DNA of 24,815 nucleotides from Kiritimatiellia bacterium (GTDB lineage: Bacteria; Verrucomicrobiota; Kiritimatiellia; RFP12; UBA1067): contig JAGCJE010000222.1 of NCBI GenBank assembly GCA_017648225.1, forward strand, positions 1 to 24,815. The letters run 5' to 3'. Under the pieces are notes generated by a model. It saw only the letters and a list, made by a program, of their open reading frames with translations. It did no database searches and was not told where the DNA came from. Below, one piece after another: positions 1-7,470 of this stretch (within the stretch, counting starts at the first letter, position 1; every line of letters starts with the position of its first letter). A program made the position numbers and the translations under genes.

Positions 1-10
1 CCCAGTAGCT

Positions 11-43
11 TTAAGAATACATTCTAACGCCGTTTTTGGCGTG
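11..43. other. Small dyads in the leader region before the surface-protein gene
   Basis: Two small symmetries are visible at the left edge. AGAAT and ATTCT lie two bases apart at about 14-25, and ACGCC/GGCGT (27-31 and 38-42) can form a 5-bp hairpin around a GTTTTT loop. They could be an operator, part of the end of an upstream gene, or chance. No convincing -10 box was found in positions 1-147; TTGCAA at 53-58 is a possible -35 but has no good partner. Confidence 0.2.
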
Positions 44-66
44 TTAACCTCATTGCAATTTCAAAC

Positions 67-104
67 CCAAGTCCATTATGGGGATATGCTCCATAGTGGG
101 CTTT
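67..104 (+). other. Strong RNA hairpin in the leader of the giant surface-protein gene
   Basis: Bases 69-81 pair with 91-103 over 13 positions with no mismatch if two G-U pairs are allowed in RNA (72/100 and 76/96). Two further inner pairs (82-90 wobble, 83-89) extend the stem to 15 bp around the 5-nt loop ATATG. The stem is followed by moderately T-rich DNA. It ends 44 nt before the ATG at 148. It is either the terminator of a gene to the left of the window or a 5'-UTR structure (attenuator or mRNA stabiliser) of the surface-protein gene. The pairing is seen directly; the role is inferred. Confidence 0.55.
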
Positions 105-147
105 CGTTTATTCATAAATAACTGAAAACTAAATAAAGGAGACAGTA

Positions 148-3100
148 ATGATAAAACGAGTGCTATCAAAATTGCGAAAGGTGACTATGTCACTATTCGC
201 GGTACTGTGCGCTGGCGCAGTATGGGCTGAAGAAGGTGAGGTGACAACTCCTGAAGTTACCCCAGAGCCAGAGCCAACTCCGTCTACATCGGCGTTGGCG
301 TTAGATCCAAGTGCTGGTTATATTGTCAGAGATTTGGGCGAACTGAGAGATCAGGTAGCGGTTGTCTTTACTAACAATGCTGCTATAGCTACATGGAAGG
401 CTCCTAAGGATCTTAAGAATGTTGAGTTTCTCGCTGTCGGTGGCGGCGGCGGCGGTGGTGGTGCTGTTAATTATAATGCATACGAAAAGCAGCAGGGCGG
501 TGCCGGCGGCGGTGGCGGCGGTGTAGTTATCGGTTTTATTAAGGACCTTTCGGCAAATGCAACTGTATCTGTAACTGTAGGTGATGGTGGTCCTGGTGGG
601 ACGGGCGCTTACAAGTCTTCAGGAACTCCAAGTGATGGTACAGGCGCCCCCGCAAGTAATAGTAGCAGTTCTATTATTACGATTGATAATATTATGTATA
701 TTACCGCGCCTGGCGGTGGTAGTGGCGGTGGTTATAATAAAGCTGCGATTGCTACTGGTGGCTCGAACTCTGGTGGAACTAAGAATTCTACAGATACTGC
801 ACTTGCGAGTTTTACTTATATTGGTGCTGACGCGGCTAATAATATTTCCAATGCTCAATTATTGAGAAATAAGGGAGGCTTAAGTTATACGTCAGATTCT
901 GGTTACTCCTGCGGTGGTGGCGGCGGCGGCGCCACAGAGTCGGGATATGCGTCTGGCGGATCAAAGATTGGTGGAAGAGGCGGATTTGGATATGAGTCAT
1001 ATATTACAGGTGAACGTGTCGTCTACGGTGCTGGCGGTGGTGGTGGCACTGGTAGAAGTGGTGGCACTGGTACTTATATAGAAGAAGGTGACCTTCCGTT
1101 TGTAGAGGGCGCTGGTCTTGGCGGCGTAGGTACTGCGGATGGCTCAGCTGGTCTCGCTAATCAAGGCGGCGGTGGTGGCGGCGGTAGTTACGGGAAGAAT
1201 GGCGGCGCTGGCGGCTCTGGTATTGTAGTTCTTCGTTTCGCTTATTTTGATGGTGATATTTCTGTTAACGCTACGGCTAATATTCTTCCTAAGATTTCGG
1301 ATAAGGTTTATACTGGCGAGGCTTTGGTTTCGGGGCTTGAGAATACATACGCTTATACGGTCGAGGAACTCGGCGAGCGCATTAATGTCGGTCAGCAGAC
1401 TGTTCGCGTAACCCTTAACACTGGTTATGTTTGGGCTGACGGTGATACGAATAATACTAAGGAATTTACCTGGAATATTACTCAAGAGGCTAATAACTGG
1501 ATGGTTGAGCCTTATCTTTCTCATACGGCTTGGCCTCAGATATTCGCTTCGACAGTAAACTTTAAGTTTACAGCCCCACAGACGAGCTTTGGCGTTCTTC
1601 AAGCTGAACTTTCAAAGGACGGAGCGGTTGCTCAGTCTTTCAGCGGTACTCTCCCGACTGAACCTGGTTCTTATACTCTTAGGTACTGGGTTGAGGGAAC
1701 TGATAACTGGGCGGCTAAGGAATGGACTGTAAACTTTAAGATTTATCGCTCTGAAACGTTTACGGAAGGCTATAGGGTTCATGGCCTTGGCGAGAATGGT
1801 GATGAAGTAGCTGTAGTATTTACCCAGAATGCTAGCTGGACCGTTCCTGCTAACCTTAAGAGCGCTCAATTCCTCGTCGTCGGTGGCGGCGGTGGTGGAG
1901 GCGCTGATGTTTATTCTGATTCTGCATCTGGCGGCGCTGGTGGTGGTGGCGGCGGTGTTGTTACCGGCGAAGTCGATTTAACTAAGGATGCTACAGTAAC
2001 TGTCACAGTTGGTGCCGGTGGTGCTCGCGGTCAGAAGCGTGAAAACCAGCGAGATGGTCTTACATCAGGTAACTATTACGGCGCTTCTAGGAAGGGTGGT
2101 AACTCTGTTCTCTCTGTCGGTGATACTACTTATGTTACCGCATACGGCGGTGGTCGCGATCAAGGCACTACTAGAAGGGATACTCACGGTTCTGCATGGG
2201 TTGCTTCCGATGCTAGGATTGGTGGTGTTGGTGGATCTAATGGTGGGTCTCGCGGTGGAAATACCTCAGAGCAGTCTGATCCTCAAAAGGGTACTGTAGC
2301 TCCTATCCCGGCTCTTCGCAATTGCACTACTTATGGTAATCAAGGTGGTAAGGGATGTTCAGTAGAGTATTATGGATTCCCGGCTGCTGGTGGTGGCGGA
2401 GGAGCGAATCCAGACCCTGCGCTTGGTACTGGTGGTGATGCTGGTAATGGTGATGCTGGTTGGCCAGGCGGTAAAGGCGGCGAAGGCTTAGCCTCTGATA
2501 TTACTGGTGCTCGCGTTGTCTATGGCTCCGGTGGTGGCGGTGCTTCTCACCAGGGTTCTCTAGGTGGTATTGGCGGCTCTGGCGCTGGTAATGGCGGTGA
2601 TAGTGATGATGCTCAGGGCACTTCGGCTCTCGCTAACCAGGGTGGTGGCGGAGGCGGTTCGTCTCGTAATACTACCTATGGCGGCAACGGCGGATCTGGT
2701 ATTGTAGTAATTCGCTACTCCGTCTATGCGGCCGAAGTTGATGGTGTACCTTACGCTACACTTAGCGATGCGTTCGCCGCGGCTGAGGCTGGCGCTACGG
2801 TTAAGCTCCTCAACGATGCAACGCTCGTTGAAAAGATCACTGTTAAGAAGGCTGTAACGCTCGATCTTAATGGTTGCACGCTTAGCGAGACTGTCACTGA
2901 CAGCTATGGTGCAATTTATATCGGAACGACTGGTAATCTCACCATTACTGATTCTGCTACGGGCGGTAAGATCGCTACTGACGGCGGCATCGTTATTGGT
3001 AACTATGGTACTGTTACTGTTGCGGGCGGTACGATCGAAGCCGGCGCGGCAGCTGAGGATGACACCTCTATTTATAACTTCTACTATAACGGCTCGACTT

Positions 3101-6066
3101 ATGGTAAGTTGACTGTTAATGGTGGTAAGGTTGGTCGTATTTGGAACTGCGGTAATGCTAACATCACTGCCGGCACGGTTGGCGACATCGACAACAGCGG
3201 CGCTATGACGATCGCTGAAGAAGCCGTCATCGAAGACGAAGAGATTATTCTCGGCAATGACGCGGCGGATGTTCCCAATGCCGGTACGATCATCACATCC
3301 AAGACGCTTAACGTCTCGACGCTCGCTGATGATTACGTGGTCGAAATCGTAGATGGCGTCTACAAGCTCAAGTATACCAAGACCTATACCGTTACGCTCC
3401 CGGCTGCTCCTGCGAATACCGTTTGGTATTGCAACGGTCAGGAAGTAACTGGTCCTGTTTATGCGGAATATGGTTCTAATGTTACGATTACGCTTAAGCC
3501 AGCTGAGGGTTGCTCCTTTAGCGATGGCGCGGCAGAACTTACGGTTATTGAGATTTCTGCTATCGGTGCAGATACAGAGGTAACTCTCGATAATGTTACG
3601 GTTCCTGAGGCCTTCCAGGTCGTTGCAAAGATCGGCGATACGCCCTATGCTTCGCTTCAGGCTGCCTATAATGACGCGGAAGCTGGCAATACAATTGTGT
3701 TGTGCAAGGATGCTTCAGGCGCAGGCCTTATAATCAATAAGTCAGTAACGATCGACTTCGGTGGTAATACCTACACCTTTACTGATGGTGTTGGCGATGT
3801 TCCGTCCAACGGCTTCCAGGTTCGTGTCGGTAACGATGTTGTCCTTACGAATGGTAAATTGACTGTTGCTGAGGACTCTGCAAGTAAGTTCTATACGCTC
3901 ATTCAGAACTATGCCAACTTGACGGTTGAAAATATGGTTCTTGATGGTACGAACCTCGATAAGTGGTCGAAAACTGATGGTGATTCCTATGTCCTTTCGA
4001 ATAATAGCGGTACAGTTCTTATTCAGGGTGCAACTTCCATCACTGCTAATGACGATGGCGATCTCGCTTATGCCTTCGACGTTTGCAAGTACAAGACTTA
4101 TGAGGCGCCTACCGTAACTCTCAACACGACTGGCACAATTGCCGGTAAGGTTGAAGTTTCGGGTGGTGACTTCGTCATTGGTGATGAAAATACCGCTGAA
4201 ATCAGCGCGATTGACTTCACTGCTGGCTCGGTAAAGGGTAATGTCGAGGAAGTTCTCGCAATTCCTGAGGATAAGAAACTCGTAGAGACTGATGGCGTGT
4301 ACACTCTTGCCGATAAGGATGTTCTCGCTAAGGTCGGCGATAAGCTCTTCGAGACTATCGCTGAAGCCTTTGACGTAGCTCAGGCTGGCGACACCGTTAT
4401 TCTCGAGAAGAACTTAACAGTTGAATCAGCGCTTATCATTCCTGAAGGTGTAACGCTCGACTTGAACGGTAAGACCTTTACAGGTGATGCATTTGGTGTT
4501 GTTGCCGTCAATAAGGGTACTTATGTCACACCTCAGAATTATAAGATGGTTGGTCCTGATGCTGACTATTATAAGTCTGAAAACGCTGTTCTTACGATTG
4601 GCGCGACGAGCATCACCCTTAACTCTGGCTCTCTTGAGGTCGTTCCTACTGAATGGTGGACGCTCCCTGGTCAGACTCTTACGATTGACGCAGGAGCTGA
4701 GTTCATCATTCCTGCTGGCAAGAAGATGAATAATAACGGCTCAACGGTTGTTATTAAGGGTACGCTCTCCGGCGATGGTGCGATTAACCTCTACTCGCTC
4801 GACGCGACGGTTCAGGGCGCAGAAGGCCTTAATATCACAACGACAGTTGAGGGTTATTGTGTTGCCTTTGCTAACGGCGTATATAAGCTCGAAGAAATTC
4901 CTGCTGAGTTTGCCGCTCAGGTTGGCGAGACGAAGTATGCTACTCTCGCGGCTGCTCTCGCTGACGAGGCGAACCTCTCGGCTACCATCGAGCTTATCGC
5001 CAACACCAAGGAGAATATCACCATTCCTGCCGAGTTCGTAGGCACGATTGATCTCGGCGGATATATGCTCAAGGGATATGTTAAATATACCGGCAATGGA
5101 GCTGCAACAAGTGTGATGACTCTTACCAATGGCTCTATCTATAATGAGACTACCACATCTGCGGTTACTGTGAAGGCTGCAAAGGTGAACATGATTAATC
5201 TCAATGTTTATACTTGCAAATATCACGGTGTTCGTGTAGAGAATGGTGGTGAAGTTGTAATTAACGGCGGAAAGTATGAACTTTGGAATAATTCTACTAG
5301 TGGATTGACCTTGCTTTATGCTCGCGGTGAGGGTTCTGTATCAACTGCTTCAACGGCTAAGATTACTGTAATCGATGGTACATTTATTGCAAAGATACAC
5401 CCTGCAAATACTAATCGGGAACGCTATATAGTAAACATTAACGGCCCTGGTCGTGAAATATACATTCAGGGCGGTGTCTTTGAAGCGGATAACAGCGCTA
5501 CCTACAATGTAAGTACCCATACTGATGCAAATGGAGTAAAGGCAATCTTCAGCATTACTGGAGGTGAATTCTCGCACAATCCAGAAACGTATGTCGCTAC
5601 TGGCTACAAGGTTGAAGGTACTGGTCCTTGGACTGTCGTTAAGTCTTGGACGGCTCCGTTGCCTGACCTTGAGGAAGGTGATAGCTTCTCTGGTGAGTAT
5701 GAGTACACCCCTGAAGTTCTCTCCGCTCTCGAAACTAAGGCTGCTACGAGCGTTGATGTTAAGGTTAACGGTGTAGAATTGAAGGGCGATGAAGCTATCA
5801 AGGCTCTCAACACTGCTGTTGCAAGCTTTGGTGACGCGCTTACCTTCAATGGTACTGCCGCCAGCGTTGACATCGTAATTGAGGTAACCGAGGTTAATAC
5901 TGCGGAACCTGCCGCTTCGACTGTCGTCGTTAAGCGTGGCACTGAAGAGCTCACGGTTAAGGTTACACCTACGGTTAAGTACTTCTATCCTGAGACGAAG
6001 ACTTGGGGGACTGATAAGCCTGAATCTGGCGCAGTTCTCTTCAAGCTTGTCTTCGAAGCTAAGTAA
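148..6066 (+). CDS. Giant secreted modular surface protein (glycine-rich and beta-helix modules)
   Basis: A 1972-residue protein. The start is fixed by AAGGAG at 136-141, 6 nt before ATG. Residues 1-27 form a Sec signal peptide (basic start, hydrophobic core, likely cleavage after VWA). A Thr/Pro/Glu linker follows. Residues about 65-362 and 542-857 are two homologous glycine-rich modules. Between them lies a beta-rich MBG/Ig-like stretch (about 365-540). Four modules opening with a (V/I)G-D/E-x-x-Y-A-T/S-L type motif start near residues 864, 1162, 1396 and 1592 and run into DLNG-type turns, typical of right-handed beta-helix surface proteins. An Ig-like insert lies at about 1068-1160 and another beta domain at about 1840-1972. 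No LPXTG, PEP-CTERM, S-layer or clear autotransporter barrel is seen, so anchoring is unknown. Function is not known; adhesion, cell cover or glycan contact are guesses. Codons are richer in T-ending forms than in the genes downstream, as in highly expressed or recently assembled genes. Confidence 0.85.
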   Translation: MIKRVLSKLRKVTMSLFAVLCAGAVWAEEGEVTTPEVTPEPEPTPSTSALALDPSAGYIVRDLGELRDQVAVVFTNNAAIATWKAPKDLKNVEFLAVGGGGGGGGAVNYNAYEKQQGGAGGGGGGVVIGFIKDLSANATVSVTVGDGGPGGTGAYKSSGTPSDGTGAPASNSSSSIITIDNIMYITAPGGGSGGGYNKAAIATGGSNSGGTKNSTDTALASFTYIGADAANNISNAQLLRNKGGLSYTSDSGYSCGGGGGGATESGYASGGSKIGGRGGFGYESYITGERVVYGAGGGGGTGRSGGTGTYIEEGDLPFVEGAGLGGVGTADGSAGLANQGGGGGGGSYGKNGGAGGSGIVVLRFAYFDGDISVNATANILPKISDKVYTGEALVSGLENTYAYTVEELGERINVGQQTVRVTLNTGYVWADGDTNNTKEFTWNITQEANNWMVEPYLSHTAWPQIFASTVNFKFTAPQTSFGVLQAELSKDGAVAQSFSGTLPTEPGSYTLRYWVEGTDNWAAKEWTVNFKIYRSETFTEGYRVHGLGENGDEVAVVFTQNASWTVPANLKSAQFLVVGGGGGGGADVYSDSASGGAGGGGGGVVTGEVDLTKDATVTVTVGAGGARGQKRENQRDGLTSGNYYGASRKGGNSVLSVGDTTYVTAYGGGRDQGTTRRDTHGSAWVASDARIGGVGGSNGGSRGGNTSEQSDPQKGTVAPIPALRNCTTYGNQGGKGCSVEYYGFPAAGGGGGANPDPALGTGGDAGNGDAGWPGGKGGEGLASDITGARVVYGSGGGGASHQGSLGGIGGSGAGNGGDSDDAQGTSALANQGGGGGGSSRNTTYGGNGGSGIVVIRYSVYAAEVDGVPYATLSDAFAAAEAGATVKLLNDATLVEKITVKKAVTLDLNGCTLSETVTDSYGAIYIGTTGNLTITDSATGGKIATDGGIVIGNYGTVTVAGGTIEAGAAAEDDTSIYNFYYNGSTYGKLTVNGGKVGRIWNCGNANITAGTVGDIDNSGAMTIAEEAVIEDEEIILGNDAADVPNAGTIITSKTLNVSTLADDYVVEIVDGVYKLKYTKTYTVTLPAAPANTVWYCNGQEVTGPVYAEYGSNVTITLKPAEGCSFSDGAAELTVIEISAIGADTEVTLDNVTVPEAFQVVAKIGDTPYASLQAAYNDAEAGNTIVLCKDASGAGLIINKSVTIDFGGNTYTFTDGVGDVPSNGFQVRVGNDVVLTNGKLTVAEDSASKFYTLIQNYANLTVENMVLDGTNLDKWSKTDGDSYVLSNNSGTVLIQGATSITANDDGDLAYAFDVCKYKTYEAPTVTLNTTGTIAGKVEVSGGDFVIGDENTAEISAIDFTAGSVKGNVEEVLAIPEDKKLVETDGVYTLADKDVLAKVGDKLFETIAEAFDVAQAGDTVILEKNLTVESALIIPEGVTLDLNGKTFTGDAFGVVAVNKGTYVTPQNYKMVGPDADYYKSENAVLTIGATSITLNSGSLEVVPTEWWTLPGQTLTIDAGAEFIIPAGKKMNNNGSTVVIKGTLSGDGAINLYSLDATVQGAEGLNITTTVEGYCVAFANGVYKLEEIPAEFAAQVGETKYATLAAALADEANLSATIELIANTKENITIPAEFVGTIDLGGYMLKGYVKYTGNGAATSVMTLTNGSIYNETTTSAVTVKAAKVNMINLNVYTCKYHGVRVENGGEVVINGGKYELWNNSTSGLTLLYARGEGSVSTASTAKITVIDGTFIAKIHPANTNRERYIVNINGPGREIYIQGGVFEADNSATYNVSTHTDANGVKAIFSITGGEFSHNPETYVATGYKVEGTGPWTVVKSWTAPLPDLEEGDSFSGEYEYTPEVLSALETKAATSVDVKVNGVELKGDEAIKALNTAVASFGDALTFNGTAASVDIVIEVTEVNTAEPAASTVVVKRGTEELTVKVTPTVKYFYPETKTWGTDKPESGAVLFKLVFEAK
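340..1233 (+). repeat. Glycine-rich module, copy 1
   Basis: This encodes residues about 65-362 of the giant protein. It opens with VVFTNNA...W..P..LK..EFL.VGG, carries a run of eight Gly at about 98-105 and further G5-G6 runs, then ITGERVVYGAGGGG and LANQGGGGGGS, and closes with GGSGIVVLRF. Copy 2 has each landmark in the same order. The Gly runs are encoded by mixed GGT/GGC codons. Confidence 0.75.
1771..2718 (+). repeat. Glycine-rich module, copy 2
   Basis: This encodes residues about 542-857. Landmarks match copy 1: VVFTQNASWTVPANLK, a Gly run, ITGARVVYGSGGGG, LANQGGGGGGS and the closing GGNGGSGIVVIRY. The copies diverge strongly between landmarks, so the duplication is old or the modules were acquired separately. 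Confidence 0.75.
2737..5350 (+). repeat. Four diverged beta-helix modules
   Basis: Module starts are near 2737 (VDGVPYATL), 3631 (IGDTPYASL), 4333 (VGDKLFETI) and 4921 (VGETKYATL). Each continues with an Ala-rich helix, a segment such as AGDTVILEKNL, and a turn such as VTLDLNGKTF or TIDLGGYML. Modules 1 to 3 are about 297, 234 and 196 residues from start to next start. This arrangement is common in large surface proteins of gut bacteria; the fold is inferred from the motif pattern. Confidence 0.65.
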
Positions 6067-6076
6067 ACTAAAAAAC

Positions 6077-6103
6077 AAGTGAGGGGGACTGGCCCCCTCG
6101 CTT
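6077..6103. terminator. Hairpin just after the surface-protein gene, probable terminator
   Basis: An 11-bp stem (6077-6087 with 6093-6103, one G-U pair) has a loop of ACTGG. It begins 10 nt after the TAA. On the + strand the tail is only TTT followed by seven A; on the - strand the tail is GTTTTTTAGTTT, which is the stronger U-tract. It may therefore stop transcription in both directions, although no - strand gene was found to its right. Confidence 0.65.
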
Positions 6104-6117
6104 TAAAAAAACATTTT

Positions 6118-6170
6118 GCGCTGCCCGTGAAGGAGTTTTGTGACCCCTCCTCGCACGGGCAGCGCTTTAT
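6118..6170 (+). terminator. Second, longer hairpin between the surface-protein gene and serA
   Basis: GCGCTGCCCGTG (6118-6129) and CACGGGCAGCGC (6154-6165) are exact 12-base inverted repeats. Inside them AGGAG (6131-6135) pairs with CTCCT (6147-6151), separated by a small asymmetric bulge. The tail is TTTATAAT. With the preceding hairpin this would insulate serA from the highly structured upstream gene. A small structured RNA or dispersed palindrome is the alternative. Confidence 0.55.
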
Positions 6171-6182
6171 AATACTAACGCC

Positions 6183-6218
6183 TTCACTAGACAGGAAGAT
6201 TTTGATATAATAATCGGC
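6183..6218 (+). promoter_or_regulatory. serA promoter, extended -10 type
   Basis: TATAAT at 6206-6211 is preceded by TGA, giving the extended -10 TGATATAAT inside the shared 13-mer at 6200-6212. A partial -35, TTCACT (6183-6188), lies 17 bp upstream. Predicted start of transcription is near 6218, leaving a leader of about 53 nt. The first bases of that leader can form a 7-bp hairpin (6219-6225 with 6230-6236, loop TGCG). Confidence 0.75.
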
Positions 6219-6224
6219 ATCTTC

Positions 6225-6269
6225 ATGCGTGAAGATAAATATTCCACGATAACTCTACGGAAGAAATAA
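6225..6269 (+). CDS. Possible 14-codon leader peptide before serA
   Basis: ATG at 6225 opens a reading frame MREDKYSTITLRKK that stops at 6267-6269, one base before the serA ATG. The ATG lies about 7 nt after the predicted transcription start, which is notable because nadE and purH in this window are read from ATGs at or next to +1. The ATG sits inside the leader hairpin. There is only one Ser codon, so a classical serine attenuator is not supported. It may be chance. Confidence 0.2.
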   Translation: MREDKYSTITLRKK

Positions 6270-6270
6270 A

Positions 6271-7437
6271 ATGAACTACAAATACACATGTCTGAATCCG
6301 ATCGCCGATTGCGGTCTGGATAATCTCCCCGAGAACTACACCCGCACGGAGAACCTCGCCGAAGCCGAGGCCGTGTTCGTGCGCAGCGCCAAGATGGAGG
6401 CTTTGCCTGAAGGGTCCAAAGTTCTCGCCGTCGCGCGCGCCGGCGCAGGCGTAAACAACATCCCTCACGCCGATTACGCCAAGGACGGCATCGTCGTTTT
6501 CAACACCCCTGGCGCAAACGCCAACGGCGTCAAGGAGCTCGTTATCGCCGCGATGCTTCTCGCGAGCCGCGACATCGTCGGCGGAATCGAATGGGTTAAG
6601 GCCAACGTTGAGGATCCCGCCATCAACAAGACGGCCGAGAAGGCCAAGAAGGCTTTCGCAGGAACTGAAATCCAGGGCAAGAAGCTCGGCGTCATCGGTC
6701 TCGGCGCGATCGGCCAGAAGGTCGCCAACGCCGGCGTTCAGCTCGGCATGGAGGTTTACGGCTACGATCCCTATCTGTCCGTCGACGCGGCCTGGAATCT
6801 CGATCATTCCGTAACGCACTGTAAGAACGTCGAGGCGATCTACAGCGCCTGCGATTTCATCACCGTCCACGTTCCCGCTCTCGAATCCACTAAGGGTATG
6901 ATCAACGCGGAGGCGATTTCGATGATGAAGCGCGGCGTCATCATCATCAACGCGGCCCGCGACGCTCTCGTCAACGAGAAGGATATGCTCGCCGCGCTCG
7001 AGAGCGGCAAGGTCCGCAAGTATGTGACCGATTTCCCGAATTCCACGACCGCGGGACAGAAGGGGTGCATCGTCATTCCCCACCTCGGCGCTTCCACCGA
7101 AGAGGCCGAAGACAATTGCGCGGTTATGGCTGTCAAGGAGATGCGCGATTATCTCGAAAACGGTAATATCGTCAATTCCGTCAACTATCCCGCCTGCTCG
7201 CTCGGTGCTCCGACGAAGGCCGGTCGTGTCGCCATCTGCCACAAGAACGTCGCGAACATGATCGCTCAGTTCACGTCGATTCTCGGAAACGCCGGCGTCA
7301 ATATTGACGCGATCGCCAACAAGAGCCGCGGAGACTACGCCTATACGCTCATCGATACCGACACCGCGATTCCCGCAGCTGTTGTCGATGCGCTTGCGGC
7401 TAGCGAATCGGTCGTCCGCGTCCGGCTTATCAAGTAA
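6271..7437 (+). CDS. serA: D-3-phosphoglycerate dehydrogenase, short ACT-containing type
   Basis: This enzyme oxidises 3-phosphoglycerate to 3-phosphohydroxypyruvate with NAD+, the first step of serine synthesis, in the cytosol. At 388 residues it has the length of the compact clostridial type. Visible motifs are RAGAGVNNI (56-64), the Rossmann GLGAIG (143-148), catalytic Arg230 in NAARDALVNE, and His271 in PHLGAST. The usual catalytic Glu segment reads VTDFPN here, as I recall for this subfamily. Residues about 318-388 form an ACT domain, the usual serine-sensing region. The ribosome site is weak (GGAAG, 6259-6263). A neighbouring serC or serB is not present. Another 2-hydroxyacid dehydrogenase is possible, but the ACT domain favours SerA. 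Confidence 0.9.
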   Translation: MNYKYTCLNPIADCGLDNLPENYTRTENLAEAEAVFVRSAKMEALPEGSKVLAVARAGAGVNNIPHADYAKDGIVVFNTPGANANGVKELVIAAMLLASRDIVGGIEWVKANVEDPAINKTAEKAKKAFAGTEIQGKKLGVIGLGAIGQKVANAGVQLGMEVYGYDPYLSVDAAWNLDHSVTHCKNVEAIYSACDFITVHVPALESTKGMINAEAISMMKRGVIIINAARDALVNEKDMLAALESGKVRKYVTDFPNSTTAGQKGCIVIPHLGASTEEAEDNCAVMAVKEMRDYLENGNIVNSVNYPACSLGAPTKAGRVAICHKNVANMIAQFTSILGNAGVNIDAIANKSRGDYAYTLIDTDTAIPAAVVDALAASESVVRVRLIK

Positions 7438-7470
7438 GTATATTCCTGTACTTTAAAAGAAGAGAGTCGA

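Noticed and set aside
430..2720. Collagen-like Gly-x-y repeats
   Set aside because: Gly occurs in runs and irregular clusters, not at every third residue.
6168..6173. TATAAT directly after the second hairpin as an additional serA promoter
   Set aside because: It lacks the TG extension found at the other five promoters and sits in the hairpin tail; the element at 6206-6211 is better.
6223..7242. - strand frame opposite serA
   Set aside because: The Asp/Val/Gly-rich translation is typical of antisense to a GC-rich gene; serA motifs on the + strand are decisive.
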